From Streptomyces sp. NBC_00490 (lineage in GTDB: Bacteria; Actinomycetota; Actinomycetes; Streptomycetales; Streptomycetaceae), in assembly GCF_036013645.1 (NCBI RefSeq), contig NZ_CP107870.1:124001-188000 (forward strand): 64,000 bases of DNA. Reading direction: 5' to 3'. The notes under the pieces are model-generated. The model was not told where the DNA came from. It did not search any database and saw nothing but the letters and a program-made list of their open reading frames with translations. The first letter of the stretch is position 1. Every line of letters begins with the position of its first letter. Both the position numbers and the translations under genes were made by a program. Below, piece by piece: positions 42,933 through 50,527 of the stretch.

Positions 42933-43871
42933 ATGAGCCAGGCCATCGCGGTCAAGCCGACCGGGCGGCTGCGCGCCTACGCGCGGCTGGCGAAGCTGTC
43001 GTTCTTCGACTACTACCTGGCCGCGCCGGTCGTATGGGCGCTGCTGCCCTCCGATCTGCGAAACGACCCGAAGGTGCTCTGGACGCTGGTCGTCACCACG
43101 CTCGGCTGGGTGGCGATGACCGCGGCGACGGTCGCCTTCGACGACGTGCACGGCTTCAGGGACGGCAGCGACGACGTCAACTACGACCCGAAAGCCGCGC
43201 TGCGCAACCGTGAGCGCAAGCCGCTGCTCAACGGTGACCTGACGGAACACCAGGCGCTGCGGTTCGGATATCTGGCCCTGCTGGCCAGCCTGCTCTGGAT
43301 GGGCGTCGCGGTGGCCATCGCCCCGCACACCCCGGCCTGGGTGCTCCTGCTGATCCCGTTCCAGGTGGCGATCAGCGTCCAGTACTCGCACGGAATGCGG
43401 CTCAGCTACCGCGGCGGTCAGGAACTGGTGCTGCTGCTGAGCCCCGGCCTGATGGCGCTGATCCCCTACGGCCTGGTCGACGGCCACTTCACCGGCGTCA
43501 TCGCGCTGGAGACGTATCTGATCGGCGTCTGGTCGCTGCTGGTGTCGGTGTACTCCAACGTCAACGACCGCGAAGGCGACCGTGCGGCCGGCCGCAAGAA
43601 CCTCGCCACCGTGCTGACGCCGTCCGCCTACTCCGTGGCCATCGCCCTGATCTCGCTGACCGAGACCGCGGCGCTGCTGATCGCCTGGGCGGCCGACGCC
43701 GTCCCCGGCTGGTTCCTGCTGTGCATGGTCCCGGTCCTGGTGATGCGGGCCCGGCAACTGCGAGCGGGCCTGGGCCAGAACAACGCGCTGCTGGCCCGCA
43801 AGCTCGGCGTCGACACCCACCGACTCGGGGTGGCGGCACTGCTGATCGCCAACCTGCTCGTCATCCGCTGA
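42933..43871 (+). CDS. UbiA-family membrane prenyltransferase
   Basis: The 312-residue integral membrane protein has about nine hydrophobic segments. The two Mg-diphosphate motifs of the UbiA family are present in variant form. The first is FDDVHGFRDG (69-78, Asp70/71/77 instead of NDxxD); the second is NDREGDRAAGRK (211-222, Asp212/216). UbiA enzymes move a prenyl group from prenyl diphosphate to an aromatic or polar acceptor at the membrane. The YSHGMRLSYRGGQELVLL loop is typical of bacterial members. Its location among acyl ligase and sugar genes suggests lipid-like tailoring. No prenyl diphosphate synthase is in the window. GAGAGGAGG precedes the ATG. Confidence 0.9.
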   Translation: MSQAIAVKPTGRLRAYARLAKLSFFDYYLAAPVVWALLPSDLRNDPKVLWTLVVTTLGWVAMTAATVAFDDVHGFRDGSDDVNYDPKAALRNRERKPLLNGDLTEHQALRFGYLALLASLLWMGVAVAIAPHTPAWVLLLIPFQVAISVQYSHGMRLSYRGGQELVLLLSPGLMALIPYGLVDGHFTGVIALETYLIGVWSLLVSVYSNVNDREGDRAAGRKNLATVLTPSAYSVAIALISLTETAALLIAWAADAVPGWFLLCMVPVLVMRARQLRAGLGQNNALLARKLGVDTHRLGVAALLIANLLVIR

Positions 43872-43896
43872 ACCCCCAGGAAGGCAAGGCAGAGCA

Positions 43897-45516
43897 ATGA
43901 AGAAGACCCCACGCCCCAAGAACCTGGGTGCGTTGTTCGAGTACTACGCCGACGCGAACACGCCCACCTGGCACCTGGACCGGCCCTACGACATCGCCCC
44001 CGAGGGCGGCCGGGAGTACGACGTCGCCGCACTGGCCCGGCTGGTCGCCGACATGTCGGGACGCCTGCACGCGGCCGGTCTGCGCCGCGGCGACCACCTG
44101 GCCATCATCAAGGAGAACCACCACGACGTGGTGCTGCTCGCCGCGGCCGCCGCCCGGATCGGCGCGCTGCCCGCGATGATCTCCTCCTCCAACGCCCCCG
44201 ACGTGCACGCCAAGATCATGGAGCGGTTCCAGCCGAAGGTGCTCATCGCCTCCGGCTCGGTGCTCGGCGCGGCGGCCACCCAGGGCGTACGGCTGACCGG
44301 CCCGGGCTGCCAGGTCATCGCCATCGACGGCGACCCCGCGCTCGCCGACGGCGGGATCAGCCTCGCCTCGCTCGCCGGCGCCGAGATCCCGCCGATGAAC
44401 CTGCGCCCGGACCACGAGCCGATGATCTGCACCCACACCTCCGGCACCACCGGTGTGCCGAAGCTGGTCGTGCACTCCCCGAACACCCTCCTCGGCGTGC
44501 TCACCAAGCTGGAGACGATGCCGCTGCCGGGCCTGTCCATCCGGCCCGACGACGTCTTCGCGTCCTGCATCGCCTTCGTCCACGGCCGCGCCATCACCTG
44601 GACCTTCGCCCAGCTGGCCCGTCCGCCGAAGAAGGTCGTCATCCTCGGCGGCAACGAGCCGGACCTGGTCGCCGAGATGCTCAGCGAGCACCGGCCGACC
44701 GTGCTGGAGGCCTGCCCGAACATCTTCCAGCGCTGGGAGCACCTCACCGAGACGCACCGCCCCGCGTTCAGCCGGGTCCGGTTCTTCGTCAACACCTTCG
44801 ACGCGATCCACCCGCCCACCGTGCGGGCGTTCATGGACGCCTCCGACCAGCGCCGCCCGGTGTGGGGACAGGTGTGGGGGCAGAGCGAGACGGGACCGGT
44901 CGCCATGGCCGTCTACTCCCGCAAGCAGATCCGCAAGAACGAGGGCGCGCTCGACCCGGTCACCAACGTCGTCGGCCGCCCGATCCCCTTCATCACCCAG
45001 GTCAAGATCGTCGACCCCGACACCCGCAAGCGGGTCAAGGCCGGCGAGGCCGGCGTGGTCCTCGTCAAGACCAAGGGACGCTGCCTCACCTACCTCGGTG
45101 AGGACGACCGCGCCCAGGAGAAGGACTGGGACGGCTGGTGGAACACCGGCGACCTCGGGGTGAAGTCGCGCACCGGTGCACTGCGCCTCCAGGACCGCGA
45201 GGTCGACCTGATCCCCGGCACCAGCTCCATCGCCCTGGAGTCGATCCTGCTGGAGCGCATCCGGCGGGCCACCGAGGTGATCGTCCTGGGCGACCCCGAG
45301 GGCGGCAGGCCGGTCCCGGTGCTCAGCCTGTCCGAGGGCGAGCTGAGCGAGGAGGAGTGGCAGCAGGCCACCCGCGACCTGCCTGAGCTGGCCCCGCCGC
45401 ACGTCATCGCGTGGGAGGACTTCCCGCGCACCGGCACCTGGAAGGTGCGCCGCTTCAACCTGCGCCAGCAGGTGCTCGACTCCCAGGCCACCTTCGGCAC
45501 CGGCCGCTGGACCTGA
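43897..45516 (+). CDS. Acyl-AMP ligase / acyl-CoA synthetase 1
   Basis: The 539-residue ANL-superfamily adenylating enzyme has the P-loop THTSGTTGVPK (179-189), WGQSETGP (A5), DGWWNTGDLG (A7) and the C-terminal lysine motif TGTWKVRRFN (A10), all intact. It would activate a carboxylate as acyl-AMP and pass it to CoA or a carrier protein. It starts MKKTPRPKNLGALFEYYADA and ends GTGRWT. It is paralogous, over its whole length, to the ligase at 52.9 kb. The unusual shared N-terminus (WHLDRPYDIAPEGG) suggests a cluster-specific subfamily. It lies 25 bp downstream of the UbiA gene in the operon. Confidence 0.92.
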   Translation: MKKTPRPKNLGALFEYYADANTPTWHLDRPYDIAPEGGREYDVAALARLVADMSGRLHAAGLRRGDHLAIIKENHHDVVLLAAAAARIGALPAMISSSNAPDVHAKIMERFQPKVLIASGSVLGAAATQGVRLTGPGCQVIAIDGDPALADGGISLASLAGAEIPPMNLRPDHEPMICTHTSGTTGVPKLVVHSPNTLLGVLTKLETMPLPGLSIRPDDVFASCIAFVHGRAITWTFAQLARPPKKVVILGGNEPDLVAEMLSEHRPTVLEACPNIFQRWEHLTETHRPAFSRVRFFVNTFDAIHPPTVRAFMDASDQRRPVWGQVWGQSETGPVAMAVYSRKQIRKNEGALDPVTNVVGRPIPFITQVKIVDPDTRKRVKAGEAGVVLVKTKGRCLTYLGEDDRAQEKDWDGWWNTGDLGVKSRTGALRLQDREVDLIPGTSSIALESILLERIRRATEVIVLGDPEGGRPVPVLSLSEGELSEEEWQQATRDLPELAPPHVIAWEDFPRTGTWKVRRFNLRQQVLDSQATFGTGRWT

Positions 45517-45561
45517 GCCGACGACCGCCACCACACGACTTCATCAGAAACGGACGGGTCG

Positions 45562-46830
45562 ATGCCAAAGATCGTCATCATGGGCCAGGGGTACGTCGGC
45601 CTGCCGCTCGCGGTACGCGCCGTGGAGGCCGGCGAGGACACCACGGTCGTCGGTTTCGACGTCGACGAGGACCGCGTCAAGCGGCTTGCCGCGGGCGAGT
45701 CCTTCGTCGAGGACGTCGCGCCGCAGCGGCTGTCGGCCGCACTGGCCACCGGGCGCTATCTGCCCACCACCGAGGAACGCGCGGTCGGCGGCTTCGACGT
45801 GGCCGTCATCAGCGTGCCGACGCCGCTGCGCGAGGGCGTCCCCGACCTCAGGGCCATCGAATCGGCCGCCCGGATCCTGGGCCGGTTCCTGCGCCAGGGC
45901 TCCACGGTCGTCCTGGAGTCCACCACCTACCCCGGAACCACCGAGGAACTGGTCGCCCCGATCCTGGAGGAGTACTCCGGACTGACCGTGGGCGTCGACT
46001 TCCACCTGGGTTACAGCCCGGAGCGGATCGACCCGGGCAACCGGGTGTGGACCCTGGAGACCACCCCCAAGGTCGTCTCCGGTGTCGACGAGGCCTCGCT
46101 CGAAGCCGTCGATGCCTTCTACCGCACGGTCGTCGACACGACCGTGCCGGTGAAGTCGCCGAAGGTGGCGGAGCTGACCAAGCTGGTCGAGAACACCTTC
46201 CGGCACGTCAACATCGCTCTGGTCAACGAACTCGCCGTCTACGCACGCGAGTTGGGCATCGACGTGTGGGAAGCGGTGGACGCCGCCTCCTCCAAGCCGT
46301 TCGGCTTCATGCGCTTCACGCCCGGCCCCGGCGTCGGCGGGCACTGCCTGCCCGTGGACCCGGTCTACCTGTCCTGGCGGGTCAACCGGGCCCTCGGCCA
46401 CCGCTTCCGCTTCGTCGAGCTCGCCAACGACGTCAACGACCACATGCCCGCCTACGTCGTCCAGCGGCTGCTGACCGCGTTCAACGAGCGCGGCCGCGCC
46501 CTGTCCGGCTCCCGCGTGCTGGTGCTCGGTCTGGCCTACAAGCCGGACACCGGCGACGCCCGTGAGTCGCCCGCCGTCCGGGTCGTGGACGGGCTGCTGC
46601 GGCTGGGCGCCGAAGTGCGGGCCGTCGACCCGCACGTCGTGGAGAGCTCCCCGGTCGACCCGCGGGTCATCCGCACCGAACTGGACGAGCAGGAACTCGC
46701 CGCGGCCGACGCGGTCGTCCTGCTGACCGACCACAGCGCCTTCGACCTCGACCTCATCACCCAGCACGCCCGGTTCATCCTGGACACCCGCCACCGGCTG
46801 CCCGCCGGACCGACGGTGGAGTACCTGTGA
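45562..46830 (+). CDS. UDP-glucose/GDP-mannose-type nucleotide-sugar dehydrogenase
   Basis: The 422-residue NAD-dependent dehydrogenase oxidizes the C6 alcohol of a nucleotide sugar to a carboxylate in two steps. It has the Rossmann motif GQGYVGLPLA (8-17), ELTKLVENTFRHVNIALVNE with Lys207, and the catalytic Cys262 in GPGVGGHCLPVDP. VLGLAYKPDTGDARESPA lies in the C-terminal domain. The overall pattern is closest to WecC/VipA-like enzymes that make amino-uronic acids, so with the two DegT enzymes an amino-uronate is plausible. Its stop overlaps the next gene's GTG. Confidence 0.93.
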   Translation: MPKIVIMGQGYVGLPLAVRAVEAGEDTTVVGFDVDEDRVKRLAAGESFVEDVAPQRLSAALATGRYLPTTEERAVGGFDVAVISVPTPLREGVPDLRAIESAARILGRFLRQGSTVVLESTTYPGTTEELVAPILEEYSGLTVGVDFHLGYSPERIDPGNRVWTLETTPKVVSGVDEASLEAVDAFYRTVVDTTVPVKSPKVAELTKLVENTFRHVNIALVNELAVYARELGIDVWEAVDAASSKPFGFMRFTPGPGVGGHCLPVDPVYLSWRVNRALGHRFRFVELANDVNDHMPAYVVQRLLTAFNERGRALSGSRVLVLGLAYKPDTGDARESPAVRVVDGLLRLGAEVRAVDPHVVESSPVDPRVIRTELDEQELAAADAVVLLTDHSAFDLDLITQHARFILDTRHRLPAGPTVEYL

Positions 46831-47795
46831 CCAGCGCCGCCCGGCACGTCCTGGTCACCGGCGCGAGCGGGTACATCGGCGGCGCCGTCGCCCATGCCCT
46901 GCTGGCCGCCGGGCACCGGGTGACGGGCCTGGTGCGCGACCCGTCCCGGGCGGCCGCGCTGGCCGCCGCCGGGGCCGACCTGCGCACCGGCGACATGCTG
47001 CGCCCCCAGACGTACGTACCGCTCGTCCAGGACGCCGACGCGGTCGTGCACGCCGCGCAGCTGCGCTTCACCGGCCGGCTCACCAAGGCCCGCATCCGGC
47101 GCATCCGCCAGGCCGACGCGGTCATGGCGGGGGCCCTGGCCGACGCCTGCCGCACCCACGGCCGACGGCTGCTGTACGCGAGCGGTGCCTGGGTCTACGG
47201 CGACCACGGCGAGCGGTGGATCGACGAGTCGCTGCCGCACCGCCCCGCCCCGCTCGGGGTGTGGCACGCCGCGGCGACGGCCCGGCTGCGCGCCATGGCG
47301 GCCGACGGCCTGGACTCGGTGGTGCTGCACGCCGGATTCGTCTACGGACCGGGCGGCAACTTCCGGGCCGCCTTCGCCGACCAGGCGAGCCGGAGCGGGC
47401 GCATCCGTCACCCCGGCGACGGCTCCAACCACTGGAGCTGCGTCCACCTCGACGACCTGGCGGCCGCCTATGTGGCCGCCCTGGAACGGGCACCGGCCGG
47501 CGCCGAGTACAACATCGCCGACGACGAGCCGCTGCCGCTGGCGCAGTTCGCCCGCGAGGCCGCCCGCGCACTGGGCGCCGACCTGGCCGCACCGGTGCCC
47601 CGGGCGGTGGCCGCGCTCGCCCTCGGCCGCCCCGTCACCACCTCGCTGACCACCTCCTACCGGCTGAGCAACGCCCTGGCACGGGACGAACTGGGCTGGC
47701 GCCCGGCGTATCCGACCGTCGCCGACGGCCTGCCCTCGGCCGTGGCCGCCCTGCGCGGCACCCCCACCCCGACCCCCACCTCAACCCCGAGCTGA
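46827..47795 (+). CDS. NAD-dependent epimerase/dehydratase-like (extended SDR) with altered active site
   Basis: The 322-residue extended-SDR protein has the cofactor motif VTGASGYIGGAV (10-21), DLRTGDM and the late GFVYGPGGNFRAAF. The usual catalytic YxxxK is missing: the region after YASGAWVYGDHGER reads GVWHAAATARL, with Trp146 and Ala150 where Tyr and Lys are expected. It may bind a nucleotide sugar without ordinary epimerase chemistry, or use another proton donor (Tyr124 is nearby). GTGA overlap couples it to the dehydrogenase. It ends in a Pro-Thr-rich tail (TPTPTPTSTPS). Confidence 0.85.
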   Translation: MTSAARHVLVTGASGYIGGAVAHALLAAGHRVTGLVRDPSRAAALAAAGADLRTGDMLRPQTYVPLVQDADAVVHAAQLRFTGRLTKARIRRIRQADAVMAGALADACRTHGRRLLYASGAWVYGDHGERWIDESLPHRPAPLGVWHAAATARLRAMAADGLDSVVLHAGFVYGPGGNFRAAFADQASRSGRIRHPGDGSNHWSCVHLDDLAAAYVAALERAPAGAEYNIADDEPLPLAQFAREAARALGADLAAPVPRAVAALALGRPVTTSLTTSYRLSNALARDELGWRPAYPTVADGLPSAVAALRGTPTPTPTSTPS

Positions 47796-47914
47796 CACAC
47801 CCGTACCTGACCGCCGGTCACCGGCACCGCCGCCCCACCGCGTCCCGCGGACCTGCCCCGGGACACGACGGCACCGCACCAGCATTCCCACAACGCACGA
47901 GAGAGGGCGCACAC

Positions 47915-49492
47915 ATGAGCGTCAACCCAGGTGCCCGAGGCGGGCACGGCGGTGACGGCCACGCCGTCGTGATCGGGTCGAGCCTCGCCGGAATGGCCGC
48001 AGCGGGGGCCCTGTCCCCGCACATGCGGAAAGTCACGATCATCGAACGTGACCGGCTGACCGTGGAACCTCGCTGGCGGCGAGGCGTGGCCCAGGCACGG
48101 CACGCCCACAACCTGATGGCCGCCGGCCACCAGGGCCTGGAGCAGCTCTTCCCCGGCATCACCGACGAACTCCTCACGGCCGGCATGGTCCGCGTCCGGA
48201 TGCCCGAGGACATGCTGCTGCTCGCCCCCGGCGGCTGGATGTCACGCTTCGAGACCGACCTCGCGATGCTGACCGGCACCCGCGACGTCATCGACGCGGT
48301 GGTGCGCCAACGCCTGCGCTCGGACCCGAAGGTGGAGTTCGTCGAGGAGCACGAGGCCCTCGGACTCCAGAACGGACGCGGCGACACCGTCACCGGCGTG
48401 TGGGTGCGCGGCAGGGACGGCGAGACGCGCACCGGCTGGGGCGAGAAGTACCTCATCGACGCGGACTTCGTCGTCGACGCCACCGGCCGCAAGTCCAAAG
48501 CCCCGCAATGGCTGGAGGACCTCGGCTACGAGCGCCCGCGCGAGTGCGTCGTCGACGCGAAGACCGCGTACGCCACCTCCATCTACGAGCCTCCTGCCGG
48601 CCATGCCGCCGACTGGTCCTGCATGCTGCTGATGGCCTCGGCCGACGTCCCCCGCCAGGGCATCCTCAACCCGATCGAGGGCGGGCGCTGGATGGTGTCG
48701 GTCTCCGCCAGCGGCGGAGACCGCCCGCCCACCGACCACGAAGGGCTGCTGCGCGCCGCGGGCACCCTGCGTGACCCGGTGCTGCGAGACGTCATCGAGT
48801 CCGCCACCCCGCTCGAGCCGGTCCACGGCTCGGGCCGCACCGAGAACCGCTGGCGGCACTACGAGAAGCTGAGCCGCTGGCCCGACGGATTCCTCGTCAT
48901 CGGCGACGCGTTCGGCGGCTTCAACCCCTCCTACGGGCAGGGCATGTCCGTCGCCGTCCAGTGCGCCCAGGTGCTGAGCGAACGACTCGCCGCGCACGGC
49001 ACGCACATCGGACTGGCCGGCCGCCTGCGCAAGGCCTTCGCCCGCACCATGACACCCCCATGGCAGCTGGCCACCGGCATGGACTTCTCCTATCCCTGGG
49101 TCTACGAGGTCACCCGCCCCGACGCGGTGACGCGGATCGGCAAGCGCTACGTGGACCGCCTCACCGCCGCCGCGGTCACCGACCAGCACGCGGCCCTGCT
49201 GATGCTCCAGCACACCCAGCTCCTCGCCTCACCGGCCGCCATGTTCCGGCCGCGGGTGATCGCCGCCGCCCTGCGCGGCCCCAGCGGCCCCGGCCCGGCC
49301 GGACCGCCCAGCAACACCCATGGCATCGGCGCGCGGCACTCCCACGCCGCGGACCTCTCCGTCACGAGCATCGCGGACCTCACCGCCCGACGGAGCCCGA
49401 GACCTGCCGCGCCCGCACCCGAACAGGTGCCGTCCACGACCGCATCCAGCGCCCCCGGCAGGCCCCTGCACAACACGAGGAGAACCCCATGA
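47915..49492 (+). CDS. FAD-dependent epoxidase/monooxygenase (MonCI/Lsd18 type)
   Basis: The 525-residue flavoprotein closely follows the epoxidases of polyether pathways. The FAD motif is VVIGSSLAGMAAAGAL (18-33), then RRGVAQARHAHNLMAAGHQG, VDATGRKSKAPQWLEDLGY, NPIEGGRWMVSV and the late VIGDAFGGFNPSYGQGMSVA. Those enzymes epoxidize isolated alkenes, so an olefin in a polyketide or prenyl chain is a likely substrate. The C-terminal 60 residues are Pro/Arg-rich and probably disordered. It is coupled (ATGA) to the alpha/beta hydrolase that follows, as expected for an epoxide-forming and epoxide- or ester-processing pair. Confidence 0.9.
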   Translation: MSVNPGARGGHGGDGHAVVIGSSLAGMAAAGALSPHMRKVTIIERDRLTVEPRWRRGVAQARHAHNLMAAGHQGLEQLFPGITDELLTAGMVRVRMPEDMLLLAPGGWMSRFETDLAMLTGTRDVIDAVVRQRLRSDPKVEFVEEHEALGLQNGRGDTVTGVWVRGRDGETRTGWGEKYLIDADFVVDATGRKSKAPQWLEDLGYERPRECVVDAKTAYATSIYEPPAGHAADWSCMLLMASADVPRQGILNPIEGGRWMVSVSASGGDRPPTDHEGLLRAAGTLRDPVLRDVIESATPLEPVHGSGRTENRWRHYEKLSRWPDGFLVIGDAFGGFNPSYGQGMSVAVQCAQVLSERLAAHGTHIGLAGRLRKAFARTMTPPWQLATGMDFSYPWVYEVTRPDAVTRIGKRYVDRLTAAAVTDQHAALLMLQHTQLLASPAAMFRPRVIAAALRGPSGPGPAGPPSNTHGIGARHSHAADLSVTSIADLTARRSPRPAAPAPEQVPSTTASSAPGRPLHNTRRTP

Positions 49493-50493
49493 CCGTCGTC
49501 CCGGCGCCGCTGCCCGAGGCGGACACCCCGCCCTGCGTCGGCGAGGACCTCACCGTCCGCGTGCCCGTGGACGGCACCGACCGGCACATCGCCGGCCGGC
49601 TCCTGGTCCCCGAACAGGGGGCGGACACGGTCCAGGTCCTCATTCCCGGCCTCACCTACGACCGCCGCTACTGGACCCTGCCCGGCGCCTACGACTACAG
49701 CGCCCACATGCTGCGCGCCGGATACGCCGTGCTGCTGCTCGACCGCCTCGGCACCGGAGCCTCCAGCAGACCCCACGGGGACGACGTGAACCTGGACTCC
49801 CACGCGGAGAGCATCCACCAGGCGATCGCACTGCTGCGCTCGGGCACCCCGGCAGGCCACCGCTTCTCCCGTGTGGTGAGCGTCGGCCATTCCTACGGAT
49901 CGGGCATCGCCCTCGTCGAGGCGGCCCGGTACGCGGACGTGGACGGCCTGGTCATCACCGGCATGCTGCACACCACGACCGACTTCTACGAAAAGGTCGA
50001 CAAGGTCCACGACTTCTTCCACCCGGCGAACCAGGACCCCCTGCTCGCCGGTATCGGCGCGCCCGCCGAGTACCTGACACAGCGTCCCGGACGCCGCGCC
50101 AGGATGCTCGAGTTTGCGGGCGGCATCGATCCGGAACTGTCCGCGCACAACGAACTGATCAAGTCCACCGCCACCTGGGGCGAGGGCAATTCCCTGCCCG
50201 AGACCTACCGGCCCGAGCACTCGCGGGCCGTCAAGGTGCCCGTCCTGGTGGTGGTCGGGGAACACGACGCGCTCTTCAGCAGCTCGGACGTGGGCTTCGC
50301 GGCCCGCTCCGAGGCCGTGCACGCCTTCGAGCGGGACTACTACGCGCCCGAGGCCCAGCTGGAGACCCACGTGGTCCCCGGCGTCGGCCACTCGCTGAAC
50401 GTGCACCGCGGCGCCGCCGAGTTCTACGACCTGGCACGCGACTGGTTCGACCGCAGATTTGCGGCCGTACGCGGACCCTCCCGGCCGGCGTGA
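49489..50493 (+). CDS. Alpha/beta-fold hydrolase
   Basis: The 334-residue alpha/beta hydrolase has an intact triad: Ser135 in VGHSYGSG, Asp260 in VVGEHDALF and His301 in PGVGHSLNVH. LIPGLTYDRRYW supplies the oxyanion-loop region and DRLGTGASSRP the usual following turn. No signal peptide, so it is cytoplasmic. Because the nucleophile is Ser rather than Asp it is an esterase/lactonase type and not a classical epoxide hydrolase. Translational coupling to the epoxidase suggests that both act on the same intermediate. The MMPL transporter gene follows after 34 bp. Confidence 0.9.
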   Translation: MTVVPAPLPEADTPPCVGEDLTVRVPVDGTDRHIAGRLLVPEQGADTVQVLIPGLTYDRRYWTLPGAYDYSAHMLRAGYAVLLLDRLGTGASSRPHGDDVNLDSHAESIHQAIALLRSGTPAGHRFSRVVSVGHSYGSGIALVEAARYADVDGLVITGMLHTTTDFYEKVDKVHDFFHPANQDPLLAGIGAPAEYLTQRPGRRARMLEFAGGIDPELSAHNELIKSTATWGEGNSLPETYRPEHSRAVKVPVLVVVGEHDALFSSSDVGFAARSEAVHAFERDYYAPEAQLETHVVPGVGHSLNVHRGAAEFYDLARDWFDRRFAAVRGPSRPA

Positions 50494-50527
50494 AGCCGAA
50501 GCCCTCACCCACACCATAGGAGGAACG

